From contig DASXRQ010000203.1 of assembly GCA_036506495.1 (NCBI GenBank), positions 1 through 64,000 of the forward strand: a DNA stretch of 64,000 bases, read 5' to 3'. The DNA is from DASXRC01 sp036506495 (GTDB lineage Bacteria > Actinomycetota > Actinomycetes > Mycobacteriales > Micromonosporaceae). The notes under the pieces were generated by a model, which made no database searches, was not told where the DNA came from, and saw only the letters and a list, made by a program, of their open reading frames with translations. Made by a program: the position numbers and the translations under genes. Below, in pieces: positions 8,202 to 16,838 of the stretch. The number at the start of each line of letters is the position of its first letter. The first letter of the stretch is position 1.

Positions 8202-8939
8202 ATGCGAGTAGGGCTGTACGTCGACGGATTCAATCTGTACTACGGCGCGCGGAACCTATGTGGTCGTGGCACGTCGGGCTGGCGCTGGTTGGACCTGCGG
8301 GCACTCGTGTCCTCGCTCGTCGCGACCCGCCGAAATTGGGATGAGGCAGTGATCGACCGAGTTGTGTACTGCACTGCGCGCATTGACCAGGCGACCAACC
8401 CGTCCGGGCAGGCCGACCAGGATGTCTACCTCAAGGCGCTCTACGGCAGCGGCTCCGTCGACCGAGTTGAGCTGGGCTACTACGTGTCCCGGGTGAGGCA
8501 GGCGCCCCTGGCCGTGAAGGCGCCAGGTCGGTCGGGGATCCCTATGCTCGTTCGCCCGCGGTGGCCGGTCATGGTCCAAGACGGCGCCGGCACCACGCTG
8601 CCGAACGCGGTGTTCATGGTGTCGTACGCGAACCGCGAGGAGAAGGGCTCTGATGTCAACGTCGCATCCCATCTCCTCGTCGATGTCCTGACCCACCGAG
8701 TCGACGCGGCTGTGGTGATCTCCAACGACAGCGACCTGCGCTTTCCGGTGCAGTTTGCTCGTGAACACGTCCCTGTAGGTGTCGTCAACCCGTCGCCGAA
8801 TCGCCTGGCCGGTGCCCTTCAGGGTCAACCGAGCGTGGGCGCGGGTCGTCACTGGTGGTATCAGCTCACCGAGTCTGATCTGAAGCTTCATCAGCTTCCG
8901 GACCCTGCCGGCGGCTACCGCCGGCCCTCGGGCTGGTAG
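8202..8939 (+). CDS. NYN-domain (PIN-like) putative ribonuclease
   Basis: 245 aa. It opens with VGLYVDGFNLYYGARN, the NYN/LabA-like signature with the first catalytic Asp and Asn. Further acidic residues are in EEKGSDVNVASHLLVD and in VVISNDSDLRFPV, giving the complete metal-binding pocket of the PIN-like fold. The C-terminus is short and ends in basic, proline-rich residues. Known members are RNases; the target here is unknown. Its codon use looks less GC-biased than its neighbours, and it lies directly behind two tRNA genes and between genes usually adjacent in related genomes, so recent acquisition is plausible. No ribosome site is obvious before ATG 8202; translation may be leaderless. 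Confidence 0.85.
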   Translation: MRVGLYVDGFNLYYGARNLCGRGTSGWRWLDLRALVSSLVATRRNWDEAVIDRVVYCTARIDQATNPSGQADQDVYLKALYGSGSVDRVELGYYVSRVRQAPLAVKAPGRSGIPMLVRPRWPVMVQDGAGTTLPNAVFMVSYANREEKGSDVNVASHLLVDVLTHRVDAAVVISNDSDLRFPVQFAREHVPVGVVNPSPNRLAGALQGQPSVGAGRHWWYQLTESDLKLHQLPDPAGGYRRPSGW

Positions 8940-8984
8940 CAATGGCCGTCCTGTCTTCGTCCGGGTACGCTTCATGCACATACC

Positions 8985-9013
8985 ACCCGGTCCCCTCGTG
9001 GGGCCGGGTTTTC
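8985..9013 (+). terminator. Rho-independent-like terminator after the NYN gene
   Basis: CCCGGTCCCC pairs with GGGGCCGGG (one bulge) around a 4-nt loop, followed by TTTT. It separates the NYN gene from the convergent DUF3352 gene. Confidence 0.7.
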
Positions 9014-9036
9014 CCGTTGCCCTGCTGGTCCACGCT

Positions 9037-10611
9037 CTATTTGATGAGGACGCGGAGCATGGCGACCATGTCGGCGCCGTCGTGGCCGGACACCAGGCCC
9101 ACCGACTTTATCGGCGCGATCTCCCGCCGCTCCTGCTCGGTCGCCCCGCCCTGGTCCGCGAGCCGCTGGATGTCGACGTACACCGCCGCCATCGCGTCCC
9201 CTGGCATGTCGTCCATGGTCTCGCGGTAGGTCGCCGACTCGGACAGCTTGCCCTGCGGCGCGTAGCCGCGAGTGCGGAGCTCCACCCGAGCGCCGTCCCG
9301 CTTGACCGTCACCTCGTCGCCCACGTCGCGGAGCGCGGCGGTCAGGCTCGCGGCGAGGTCGGTTCCGGCGAGATCGCCGACCGCACGCAGGCCCGGCGAG
9401 GTCACATCGGTCAGCGCGAGCGTGATCGATGCACCGGACAGCGCGCGCACCGCATCGGTGACGGCCTTGAACTCGGCCTGGGCCTTCACGAAATCGGGGT
9501 CTTTTGCCAGCTCCGCGGCGACCTCCGGCGGCAGATCGGCCAGCTGCGGCCCACGGAGGAACTGACTGATTCCCGGCAGCCCGTTGTCGCCGAAATCCGG
9601 AAGCCTGATCGCGGACGCGACCGCCGAGTTGGCGGGCAGCTCGCCCAGGCGGCCGAGCACGTTGGTCGCCTTCGCGGCGGGCGCGGGCCCGCTGAGGCCG
9701 GAGGCCCGCACGCGCACCTCGATTCCGTTGTCCGTCGCCTGGCCGCCGAGAACGATCCGGCCCCTCATCGCTTCGACGTCGGGCATCTGCGCGTCGTTGC
9801 CGGCCATCCCGGACCGCATCGCGTCGACGAACACGGCCGCGACCCGGCCGAGGTCAGCCCAGGCCAGCAGCGGTTGACGGCCGGGCAGCGTGGCGACTGC
9901 ATCCCGGAACTCATCCGCGGCCGCGAGCGGCGCCGCGTTCGCCTGCGCCGCGGCGCTCGTCGCCGCGTCCTGAGAAGACGTGTCGCCGACCGCAACCAGC
10001 GCCCACCGGTCGTCGACGGCGAAACCGAACTTGTTCGCTCCGCGCTTGTCCTGCAGTGTCTTCAGCCCGTTGGCCGCCCGCCGGTCGTCGCTGCTCGCGA
10101 TCGCGGCCAGCAGGTATGGCCGGTCTGCCTTGTCGCGCCATACGGCGAGGCCGAACCGGTCCGCGAACCAGGGTTCGACGTGCGCGTGGTAGTCCGCCTC
10201 ATCGATGTCGACCGCGCCGAAGAGCCCGGCTTTGAGCTGGTCGATCGCCTCTTCGCCGCCAGTACCCTTGGGGAACTTGCGCAGCAACGCGTTGAGCTTC
10301 AGGCCCTGGCCGAGCCCGGCGGACAGGTCCAGGCGGGTGAACGCGGCGACGGAGGCCGGCACGGCCTCTTCCGGCTGCGCACCCGATCCGTTCCACAACC
10401 GGACGCCCGCGAACGCCGCGCCACCCAGCAGCAGCGCCACGACGACTGCGATCGAGAGAAAGACTGTGGTACGCCGACGGCGCGGCCGTTCGCCGTCGCT
10501 CGGCAGCGGCGCACCGAACTCGATGACGGTGGGCTGAGCCGACCACGGGTCGGCGGCCGGCGGAAGATGCGGCGTGCGGTCGGGGTCGATCGGGGGCGGC
10601 TGCTCGGTCAC
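9037..10611 (-). CDS. DUF3352 family single-pass membrane protein
   Basis: 524 aa with a proline-rich cytoplasmic N-terminus, a basic RPRRRRT stop-transfer stretch, one membrane helix (about residues 50-70), then a large extracytoplasmic domain rich in alanine, leucine and aspartate. Stretches such as VPASVAAFTRLDLSAGLGQGL and ADRFGLAVW match the actinobacterial DUF3352 family, whose function is unknown. GTG 10611 is chosen because GAAGGGA precedes it at good spacing; the frame continues upstream without support. It is in the same orientation as ndgR but separated by a hairpin, so probably has its own promoter. Confidence 0.85.
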   Translation of the reverse strand: MTEQPPPIDPDRTPHLPPAADPWSAQPTVIEFGAPLPSDGERPRRRRTTVFLSIAVVVALLLGGAAFAGVRLWNGSGAQPEEAVPASVAAFTRLDLSAGLGQGLKLNALLRKFPKGTGGEEAIDQLKAGLFGAVDIDEADYHAHVEPWFADRFGLAVWRDKADRPYLLAAIASSDDRRAANGLKTLQDKRGANKFGFAVDDRWALVAVGDTSSQDAATSAAAQANAAPLAAADEFRDAVATLPGRQPLLAWADLGRVAAVFVDAMRSGMAGNDAQMPDVEAMRGRIVLGGQATDNGIEVRVRASGLSGPAPAAKATNVLGRLGELPANSAVASAIRLPDFGDNGLPGISQFLRGPQLADLPPEVAAELAKDPDFVKAQAEFKAVTDAVRALSGASITLALTDVTSPGLRAVGDLAGTDLAASLTAALRDVGDEVTVKRDGARVELRTRGYAPQGKLSESATYRETMDDMPGDAMAAVYVDIQRLADQGGATEQERREIAPIKSVGLVSGHDGADMVAMLRVLIK

Positions 10612-10623
10612 GGGAGTCCCTTC

Positions 10624-10664
10624 GATTGGCGAGCCCGCCACATCGTAATCAGCGCTCGCCAATC
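10624..10664 (-). terminator. Inverted repeat between ndgR and the DUF3352 gene
   Basis: Perfect 11-bp arms (GATTGGCGAGC at 10624-10634 and GCTCGCCAATC at 10654-10664) with a 19-nt loop. It may terminate ndgR or act as an operator for the DUF3352 gene, whose start is only 13 bp away. Confidence 0.4.
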
Positions 10665-10708
10665 CCGGGGGACAGCGAGCGCGAGGAGTGAGCGAAGAGA
10701 TCGCGACG

Positions 10709-11395
10709 TTACAACCCGGACAGCCGCTGGCCGGCGCGCACGACCGCCATCGCGTGCCGGTCGCCGGGGCGCCGACCCATCCGCTCGATCGGCCCCGAGA
10801 CGCTGATCGCGGCTATCACGCGTCCGGTCCGGTCACGGATAGGCGCCGATACGCTGGCCACACCGGGTTCCCGCTCGGCCACGCTCTGGGCCCAGCCGCG
10901 CCGCCGGACCTCGGCCAGCTGGCGCCCCGTGAATTTACACCGCGGCAGCAGCGGCATCACGGCCTCGGGTGGTTCCCATGCGAGCAGGATCTGGGCGGCC
11001 GAGCCCGCGGTCATCGGAAGGACCGAGCCGACCGGCACGGTGTCCCGGAGGCCACTCGCCCGCTCGGCGGCGGACACGCAGATCCGCTCGTCGGCGCGAC
11101 GCAGGAACAGCTGTGCGCTCTCACCGGTGGCGTCTCGGAGCGCCGCGAGCATCGGCTCGGCGGCGGTCAGCAGCACGTCCGGCGCCGCGTTCGCGAGCTC
11201 GCCGAGCCGTGGGCCCGGCCGCCACCGCCCCTGGGTGTCGCGGACCAGCATTCGGTGGATCTCCAAGGCCTGAGCCAGTCGATGCGCGGTCGCCCGAGGT
11301 AGCTTTGTGCGCTCGACGAGCTCGGCCAGGGATGCGCCGTCCACGCAGGCGGCGAGGATCACCACCGCCTTGTCGAGAACGCCGACACCGCTCAT
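10709..11395 (-). CDS. ndgR: NdgR-type IclR-family regulator of leucine biosynthesis
   Basis: 228 aa. An N-terminal winged helix (about 5-70: GVGVLDKAVVILAA, LPRATAHRLAQALEIHRM) is followed by an IclR effector domain (about 75-228: GESAQLFLRR, GSVLPMTAGSAAQILLAW, ASVSAPIRDRTGRVIAAISVSGP). It closely resembles Streptomyces NdgR, which controls leuCD and other amino-acid genes and, as here, is divergent from leuC. The start at ATG 11395 matches the short N-terminus of NdgR; the frame runs further upstream into the leuC coding region. Confidence 0.92.
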   Translation of the reverse strand: MSGVGVLDKAVVILAACVDGASLAELVERTKLPRATAHRLAQALEIHRMLVRDTQGRWRPGPRLGELANAAPDVLLTAAEPMLAALRDATGESAQLFLRRADERICVSAAERASGLRDTVPVGSVLPMTAGSAAQILLAWEPPEAVMPLLPRCKFTGRQLAEVRRRGWAQSVAEREPGVASVSAPIRDRTGRVIAAISVSGPIERMGRRPGDRHAMAVVRAGQRLSGL

Positions 11396-11444
11396 ACTGT
11401 GTCCCACGCAGCGAAATTTACCTCCCAAATTATAGGATGTCCAG
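11396..11444. promoter_or_regulatory. AT-rich ndgR/leuC divergent promoter region
   Basis: A 49-bp gap holds a markedly AT-rich core (AAATTTACC ... CAAATTATAGGAT), unusual in this genome. It must contain both promoters and, by analogy with Streptomyces, the NdgR operator. No long perfect palindrome is visible. Confidence 0.5.
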
Positions 11445-12869
11445 ATGGTGGGAGTCACTCCGGCGAGCGGGGCGGGCCGCACGCTCGCCGAGAAGGTCTG
11501 GGACGCGCACGTTGTCAGGTCCGCGGTGGGCGAGCCGGACCTGCTCTACGTCGACCTCCACTTGCTGCACGAGGTGACGAGCCCGCAGGCCTTCGACGGA
11601 CTACGCGCCGCCGGCCGGCGAGTGCGCCGCACGGACCTGACGATCGCGACCGAGGATCACAACACCCCAACCGACGATCTCCTGACAATCCGCGACCCGG
11701 TCTCGCGTACGCAGATCGAGACCCTGCGCCGCAACTGCGCCGAGTTCGGCATCAAGCTGCACCCGCTCGGCGACGCCCAGCAGGGCATCGTGCACGTCAT
11801 TGGGCCGCAGCAGGGCCTGACCCAGCCCGGCATGACGATCGTCTGCGGCGACTCGCACACCGCGACGCACGGCGCGTTCGGTGCCCTCGCGTTCGGCATC
11901 GGCACCAGCGAGGTCGAGCACGTCCTCGCCACGCAGACGCTGCCACAGATCCGACCGCGGACGATGGCGGTCACGGTCTCCGGCGAACTGGCCCCGGGCG
12001 TCACCGCGAAAGACCTGATCCTCGCGCTCATCGCCCGGGTCGGCACGGGCGGTGGCCGCGGCCACGTCGTGGAATACCGTGGCGACGCGATCCGCCGGCT
12101 CTCCATGGAGGGCCGGATGACCATCTCGAACATGTCCATCGAGTGGGGCGCGAAGGCGGGCATGATTGCGCCCGACGAGACGACGTTCCGCTGGCTCGAG
12201 GGACGCACCTACGCGCCACGCGGAGCCGCGTGGGAGGCCGCGCTCGAGCGGTGGCGGGAGCTGGGCACCGACCCGGACGCCACGTTCGACACCGAGGTGA
12301 CACTGGACGCGGGCCGGCTCAACCCGTTCGTCACCTGGGGCACAAACCCCGGCCAGGGCGCGCCGCTGGACGCGGCCGTGCCCGACCCGGACGAGTTCAC
12401 CGAGGAGGCGGACCGGGCAGCGGCCCGGCGCGCACTGGCGTACATGGATCTCACGCCCGGCACCGCTCTGCGGGACGTCGCCGTCGACGTCGTGTTCCTC
12501 GGGTCCTGCACCAACGGGCGCCTGGAGGATCTCCGGGCCGCGGCGGAGGTGCTACGCGGCCGGCGGGTGGCCGATGGCGTACGCATGCTGGTAGTTCCGG
12601 GTTCGGCCGAGGTGCGCGCTGCGGCCGAGCGGGAGGGGCTCGACGCGGTGTTTACCAGCGCGGGGGCGGAGTGGCGCTTCGCGGGCTGCTCCATGTGCCT
12701 GGGCATGAACCCGGACACGCTCAAGCCCGGGCAACGGTCGGCGTCGACCTCCAACCGCAACTTCGAGGGCCGGCAGGGGCGTGGCGGCCGTACTCATCTC
12801 GTCTCGCCGCCCGTCGCGGCCGCAACCGCCGTCGTCGGCCGGCTCGCCGCGCCCAGCGACCTGAACTGA
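11445..12869 (+). CDS. leuC: 3-isopropylmalate dehydratase large subunit
   Basis: 474 aa, the normal length for the bacterial LeuC catalytic subunit, which with LeuD isomerises 2- to 3-isopropylmalate in leucine synthesis. Seen: AEKVWDAHVV near the N-terminus, DLHLLHEVTSPQAFDGLR, VCGDSHTATHGAFGALAFGIGTSEVEHVLATQ, the Fe-S cysteines in FLGSCTNGR and in CSMCLGMN, and the C-terminal ASTSNRNFEGRQG. The start at ATG 11445 has AGGA upstream. It is followed by leuD after 11 bp and faces ndgR. Confidence 0.97.
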   Translation: MVGVTPASGAGRTLAEKVWDAHVVRSAVGEPDLLYVDLHLLHEVTSPQAFDGLRAAGRRVRRTDLTIATEDHNTPTDDLLTIRDPVSRTQIETLRRNCAEFGIKLHPLGDAQQGIVHVIGPQQGLTQPGMTIVCGDSHTATHGAFGALAFGIGTSEVEHVLATQTLPQIRPRTMAVTVSGELAPGVTAKDLILALIARVGTGGGRGHVVEYRGDAIRRLSMEGRMTISNMSIEWGAKAGMIAPDETTFRWLEGRTYAPRGAAWEAALERWRELGTDPDATFDTEVTLDAGRLNPFVTWGTNPGQGAPLDAAVPDPDEFTEEADRAAARRALAYMDLTPGTALRDVAVDVVFLGSCTNGRLEDLRAAAEVLRGRRVADGVRMLVVPGSAEVRAAAEREGLDAVFTSAGAEWRFAGCSMCLGMNPDTLKPGQRSASTSNRNFEGRQGRGGRTHLVSPPVAAATAVVGRLAAPSDLN

Positions 12870-12880
12870 GGGGACGCCAC

Positions 12881-13468
12881 ATGGACAGGTTCACCGTGCA
12901 CACCGGTACGGCGCTGCCGCTGCGCCGGTCCAACGTGGATACCGACCAGATCATTCCGGCCGTGTACCTCAAGCGGGTGACGCGAACCGGCTTCGCGGAC
13001 GGGCTGTTCAGTGCGTGGCGCGAAGATCCGGAATTCGTGCTCAACAACGCCGCGTATTCGGGTGCCTCGATCCTTTTGGCGGGCCCAGAGTTCGGCACCG
13101 GCTCGTCGCGGGAACACGCGGTGTGGGCATTGCGCGACTGGGGCTTCCGCGCCGTGATCGCACCGAGCTTCGGCGACATCTTCCGTGGCAACGCCCTCAA
13201 GGAGGGACTCCTGCCGGCGGAGCTGGAATTGAAGGCCGTCGAGGCGCTGTGGGACCTCGTCGAGCGCGAACCGCGTACGCCAACCACCGTCGACCTCACC
13301 GCTCGACAAGTACGCGCGGACGGCTCCACCTGGGCGTTTCCGCTCGATGACTTCAGCCGCTGGCGGTTGCTCGAAGGCCTCGACGATATTGGTCTGACGC
13401 TGCGGCACGAGGCCGCAATCAGCGAGTACGAGCGCGGTCGGCCACCCTTTCTGCCCGTCGTGCGATAG
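12881..13468 (+). CDS. leuD: 3-isopropylmalate dehydratase small subunit
   Basis: 195 aa, typical LeuD swivel domain. It begins MDRFTVHTGTALPLRRSNVDTDQIIP, with the substrate-binding Arg/Asn region, and contains FGTGSSREHAVWAL and FGDIFRGNALKEGLLP. It forms the isopropylmalate isomerase with LeuC. A GAGGGGACG ribosome site lies just before ATG 12881, and the gene is in one operon with leuC. Confidence 0.97.
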   Translation: MDRFTVHTGTALPLRRSNVDTDQIIPAVYLKRVTRTGFADGLFSAWREDPEFVLNNAAYSGASILLAGPEFGTGSSREHAVWALRDWGFRAVIAPSFGDIFRGNALKEGLLPAELELKAVEALWDLVEREPRTPTTVDLTARQVRADGSTWAFPLDDFSRWRLLEGLDDIGLTLRHEAAISEYERGRPPFLPVVR

Positions 13469-13542
13469 TCCTTTCGTCCCGGCCGGCACGTGGCGGCTGG
13501 GGTGAATCCGTTGCGACGCAAGGACTTTTTTCGGCCAGATGT

Positions 13543-13571
13543 TTGTGTCCCGGTGGCACAGGGCATACGGT
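13543..13571 (+). promoter_or_regulatory. Candidate hup promoter
   Basis: TTGTGT (13543-13548) and TACGGT (13566-13571) are separated by 17 bp, about 50 bp before the hup start. A run of six T lies further upstream at about 13526. Confidence 0.4.
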
Positions 13572-13621
13572 GCGCGCAGAATGGCTCGCGTGAGTCCAGT
13601 TGTGTGTACGGGAGGGAAGTC

Positions 13622-14083
13622 GTGAACAAGGCCGAGCTCATCGATGCGCTCGCCGCACGTCTGGGGGACAAGAGGACTGCGACCGCCGCGCTCGACGCGG
13701 TCCTCGCCGAGGTCCAGGCTGCGGTCACCAAGGGCGACCGGGTCGCCATCACCGGTTTCGGTGTCTTCGAGAAGCGGGTGCGCGGCGCCCGGACCGCGCG
13801 CAACCCGCGTACCGGTGAAGCCGTCAAGGTGAAGAAGACGTCGGTCCCGGCATTCCGCGCCGGCGCCGGCTTCAAGGAGATGGTCGCCAGCGGCCGCGTG
13901 CCGAAGGCGGCTGCGGCGAAGAAGACGACCGCGAAGAAGGCCCCCGCCAAGAAGGCCGCGAAAACGACGCGTGCTGCCACCAAGAGCACCGCTCGGGCCG
14001 CCACCACCGCCAAGGCCGCGGCCAGGAAGGCGCCGGCCAAGACGGCGCCGGCGAGGAAGTCCGCGACCAAGCGCGCGCGCTGA
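13622..14083 (+). CDS. hup: HU-family DNA-binding protein with lysine-rich tail
   Basis: 153 aa. Residues 1-90 are a standard HU fold (MNKAELIDALAARLG, FGVFEKR, ARNPRTGEAVKVKKTSVPAFRAG). Residues about 95-153 are a low-complexity tail of AKK/APAKKA repeats resembling histone H1, as in mycobacterial HupB and Streptomyces HupS. It binds and compacts DNA in the nucleoid; the tail is known in homologues to increase DNA affinity and to be acetylated. GTG start with a GGGAGG site upstream. It has its own promoter and a strong terminator, so it is monocistronic. Confidence 0.96.
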   Translation: MNKAELIDALAARLGDKRTATAALDAVLAEVQAAVTKGDRVAITGFGVFEKRVRGARTARNPRTGEAVKVKKTSVPAFRAGAGFKEMVASGRVPKAAAAKKTTAKKAPAKKAAKTTRAATKSTARAATTAKAAARKAPAKTAPARKSATKRAR

Positions 14084-14105
14084 TCCTACGGCGTACCACA
14101 CACGG

Positions 14106-14133
14106 GGGCGCCCACCAACGATGGTGGGCGCCC
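14106..14133 (+). terminator. Terminator of hup
   Basis: A perfect 12-bp stem, GGGCGCCCACCA and TGGTGGGCGCCC, with loop ACGA, 22 bp after the hup stop. There is no long T run, as is common in actinobacteria. Confidence 0.8.
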
Positions 14134-14141
14134 TCTGTGCC

Positions 14142-14391
14142 AGCTGGCCCTCGCTCTGCTAGCTGGCCCTCGCTCCGCTCGGGCGGCTCGCGCCGCCGTC
14201 GGGCGGCGCCTTCGCCCTGCGGCGCCGGCGACTTCGTCGCGGCGTCCTCGGGCTCCAGGCGCCGCCGCGGCGCGAGCGACCTGACTCCGGGTGCCGCCGC
14301 GGCGCGAGCGACGCGCCCCGCGTCGTGAGCGTGGGACATTGGAGGTTGCCGGGGCGGATCTCACGGTGTCGTCGCGGTAACCGTCCAATGT
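14142..14391. repeat. Gene-free hup-mutT1 region with direct repeats and an inverted repeat
   Basis: No convincing gene lies between 14084 and 14408. Seen: AGCTGGCCCTCGCT repeated at 14142 and 14161; a 20-bp GC-rich unit (GCCGCCGCGGCGCGAGCGAC) repeated at 14260 and 14293; and inverted arms at 14336-14350 and 14376-14391 (ACATTGGA...GGTTGCC against ACATTGGACGGTTACC). It sits between two convergent genes and may hold a terminator for mutT1 plus repeat debris. Confidence 0.55.
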
Positions 14392-14408
14392 TGGGCCGGA
14401 GCCGTTGA

Positions 14409-15296
14409 TCAGCCAACCAGCTGCAGGCGATCGGCACCTACCACGGCGATGCCGGCGAAGGCGAGCAGCCAGCCGTCGCCCTTGGGCGTGTGGTACTGCG
14501 ACACGTTCGCGCCGCCATCGAGCAGTTGCGCCAGCGCCGGGGCGATCGAGCCACCCTGCCCGCAGACCACAGTGGACCGCGCCGAGCGGGCCACCGCGAC
14601 CAGACGCTCCGCTGCTACGGTGCCGTCCGGCGAGGCGTGGGACTCGTCGAAGGCGGTGTCGACCTCGATCGGCAGGTCGAGCCGGTCCGCCAGGCCGGCG
14701 AGCGTCTGCAGGCACCGCCGCGGGGACGCCGAGACGAGTCGCTCCGGCGCGAACAGCGCGAGCAGGTCCGTCAACGCCGCGGCTTGCCGCTCGCCGGCGG
14801 GCTCCAGTGGGCGTGCCGAGTCGGCGCCCAGCCACGCCCGGCGGTCGCCGGCCTCGGCGTGCCGGATCAGCGTGACGGTCGCCGATACCGGCGGCAGCGC
14901 CCGGAACGCCCGTAGTACGTCGCCGTCGTGCCCGTACGTGAGGAGGCGCTCGGCGTCGGTCGCCGGGAGCCAGCACAGCTCGTCGACCTCGTCGTTCGGC
15001 GTGAACTCGTCGGCCCACAGTTCGCACATCGACCAGTAGTCCACGGTCTTGGGCAGCCCTTCGCCCACCCAGTAACTCACCGACGGCAGGCGCACCTGGG
15101 GCGCGGCGCGTACGGCCGTCTCCTCGAAGACCTCGCGCACGGCGGCCGCGATCGTCGGCTCCCCGGCCGTGAGCTTGCCCTTCGGAAGCGACCAATCGTT
15201 GTGGCGGGGCCGGTGCACGAGGCATACGGACGGCTCGCCGGCGGCCGGGCGCCACACCACGCCGCCGGCGGCTCGGACGGGAGTCAGGGCAGCCAC
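14409..15296 (-). CDS. mutT1: MutT1-like NUDIX hydrolase fused to a histidine phosphatase domain
   Basis: 295 aa. The N-terminal NUDIX domain (about 1-140) has SLPKGKLTAGE...REVFEET, a NUDIX box in which the usual Gly near its end is Ala. The C-terminal domain (about 150-295) has the LIRHAEAG phosphohistidine motif of the phosphoglycerate-mutase-like superfamily, plus SASPRRCLQTLAGL. Mycobacterial MutT1 with this layout hydrolyses 8-oxo-(d)GTP and dinucleoside polyphosphates, sanitising the nucleotide pool. GTG 15296 is chosen because it overlaps the end of the CHAD gene by 13 bp; the longer frame lies inside that gene. Confidence 0.93.
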   Translation of the reverse strand: MAALTPVRAAGGVVWRPAAGEPSVCLVHRPRHNDWSLPKGKLTAGEPTIAAAVREVFEETAVRAAPQVRLPSVSYWVGEGLPKTVDYWSMCELWADEFTPNDEVDELCWLPATDAERLLTYGHDGDVLRAFRALPPVSATVTLIRHAEAGDRRAWLGADSARPLEPAGERQAAALTDLLALFAPERLVSASPRRCLQTLAGLADRLDLPIEVDTAFDESHASPDGTVAAERLVAVARSARSTVVCGQGGSIAPALAQLLDGGANVSQYHTPKGDGWLLAFAGIAVVGADRLQLVG

Positions 15297-16813
15297 GCGG
15301 TCAGCTTCCGGCGGCTGGCCGCCCGCCAGGCGTCGGGGAAAGCGGCTCGCATGTCGCGGATGGCTGCCCGCTCGCGCTCGAACAACCGGCCCGCGCTGAC
15401 CGCGAGTGCGTGGTCGTCCGGGTCGGAGCGCGCGACCGCGAGCCACGTCTTCGCGGCGGTGGCGGCGTCCTGGTGCTCGCCGAGCAGATCTTGAACCGCG
15501 CTGAGGGCCTTCGACAGAGCGTCCGCCGGGCCGCCCACGACCGGTGCGACGGCCTCGACGGCGTACCGCACGCGCTTGCAGGCGATCCGCACGGCGTGCC
15601 AGCGTTCGTCCGGCGCGCCGGCGTCCAGGTCGGCGGCGCCGTCAAGGCCCCGCCTGCCGTACGCGAAGTCCTGCCACGGCCGGGAGACCAGGCGCGGCAA
15701 CACGTCCCGGGCCCTGGCCTGTGCGGTGGACGTGAGCCGGGGCGCCCGCGCGGCGTCGACGAGCGCGTCGACGAGCTTCACGTAGCGGTCGCCGCACAGC
15801 GCCGCGTCGAGCTCGGTGAGCGCGTCCTCGTGGCGCGCCGCGAGGTCCGCGTCGATGCGGGCGACCGCGGCGTCGTCCAGCGGCGACAGGGGGTCCGCCG
15901 AGGCTGTGCGCCGCAGCCGGGCCCGCAGCACCTCGGCGTCACGGGCCGCGCCGAGCAGGCCCGCCAGCCAGCCCACCTCGCCGCGCAACTGTCGGGCCCA
16001 GTCCCGGTCGACGAGCGGCCGGAACGTACGCAGGTCGCTGCGCAGCCGGCGGCAGCCGACCCGCATCTGGTGCACGGCCGTGTCGTCGTCGCCCACCGGG
16101 GCGCGCAGGCGTACCAACGGGTCGTGGTCGAGCAGGCGCGCGACGTCACGGCGGATCGCCGCCGTCACCACCTCCCCCGCACTCGTCTTTGCCGGCAGCG
16201 GATCCGGCGGCGGAACGTCGGGCGGCCCGGCCGCCACCGGCCCCAGCGCGCGCACGTGTTTCGGGGTGAACGCCCCGACGACGGCACCGGCGGCGCGCAA
16301 CTCCTGTTCGACCCGATCGAGCAGCTTGCGTCCGCCCGCCTTGCGCTCCACCTCGATCTCGCGGAACCTGGCGCTGACCCGTCGCCCGTCGAGGACCGAG
16401 ACCCGGTCGTCGGCCAGCTCGGCGTCCACGACGTCGGCGCCGTCCCGCAGCTCGTACGCGTGGCGAACCGTGCGGAGCACCACCACCGGCGTGAGCGGTG
16501 CGGCCCGCGTGAGCGCGGTGACGAGGGCGACCAGGTCGCCGGGTGGCGCGCCGGGTGCGCCCGGGCGGGAGATCTCATGCCGTACGCCCGGCGCGTCGGC
16601 CGACAGTTTCACCGTCCACGGCTCGGCGTCGCCGCGGCGGTACCGCAGCGAGGCGCCAGCCCGCGCCAGCCGGAAGTCCGGGGTGTCGAAGTAGGTGGCG
16701 GTGAGGGTCACCGGCGCGCGGTCCAGAACCCGGCCTCCATCGGGGAGGCACCCGGTGAGGTCCGGCAGGGCGAACCGGTGGTCGACCTCGTACTTGCGCT
16801 CCTCCTCCACCAT
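15284..16813 (-). CDS. CYTH-CHAD domain protein
   Basis: 509 aa. The N-terminal CYTH domain (about 1-200) starts with the ExExK signature in EEERK and shows alternating charged beta strands (YFDTPDFRLARAGASLRYRR). The C-terminal CHAD domain (about 215-509) is helical, with conserved basic and histidine motifs VHQMRVGCRRLRSDLRTF and WHAVRIACKRVRYAVEA. CYTH proteins hydrolyse triphosphates; CHAD domains bind polyphosphate. Lying between mutT1 and ppk it probably acts on or targets polyphosphate. The start at ATG 16813 lies 26 bp before the ppk coding end, so all three genes look co-transcribed. Confidence 0.93.
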   Translation of the reverse strand: MVEEERKYEVDHRFALPDLTGCLPDGGRVLDRAPVTLTATYFDTPDFRLARAGASLRYRRGDAEPWTVKLSADAPGVRHEISRPGAPGAPPGDLVALVTALTRAAPLTPVVVLRTVRHAYELRDGADVVDAELADDRVSVLDGRRVSARFREIEVERKAGGRKLLDRVEQELRAAGAVVGAFTPKHVRALGPVAAGPPDVPPPDPLPAKTSAGEVVTAAIRRDVARLLDHDPLVRLRAPVGDDDTAVHQMRVGCRRLRSDLRTFRPLVDRDWARQLRGEVGWLAGLLGAARDAEVLRARLRRTASADPLSPLDDAAVARIDADLAARHEDALTELDAALCGDRYVKLVDALVDAARAPRLTSTAQARARDVLPRLVSRPWQDFAYGRRGLDGAADLDAGAPDERWHAVRIACKRVRYAVEAVAPVVGGPADALSKALSAVQDLLGEHQDAATAAKTWLAVARSDPDDHALAVSAGRLFERERAAIRDMRAAFPDAWRAASRRKLTAWLP

Positions 16814-16838
16814 GGCGGCCAGGATAACGATGCAGCGG

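Noticed and set aside
8062..8940. Possible integrative element using tRNA-Glu as attachment site
   Set aside because: No repeat of the tRNA 3' end was found after the NYN gene, and no integrase gene is present.
8974..10806. 610-codon plus-strand frame opposite the DUF3352 gene
   Set aside because: No recognisable motifs; the minus strand shows a proper membrane segment, ribosome site and family match.
13904..14080. Tandem-repeat DNA in the 3' part of hup
   Set aside because: It encodes the lysine/alanine-rich tail expected of actinobacterial HU proteins, so it is coding rather than a separate repeat element.
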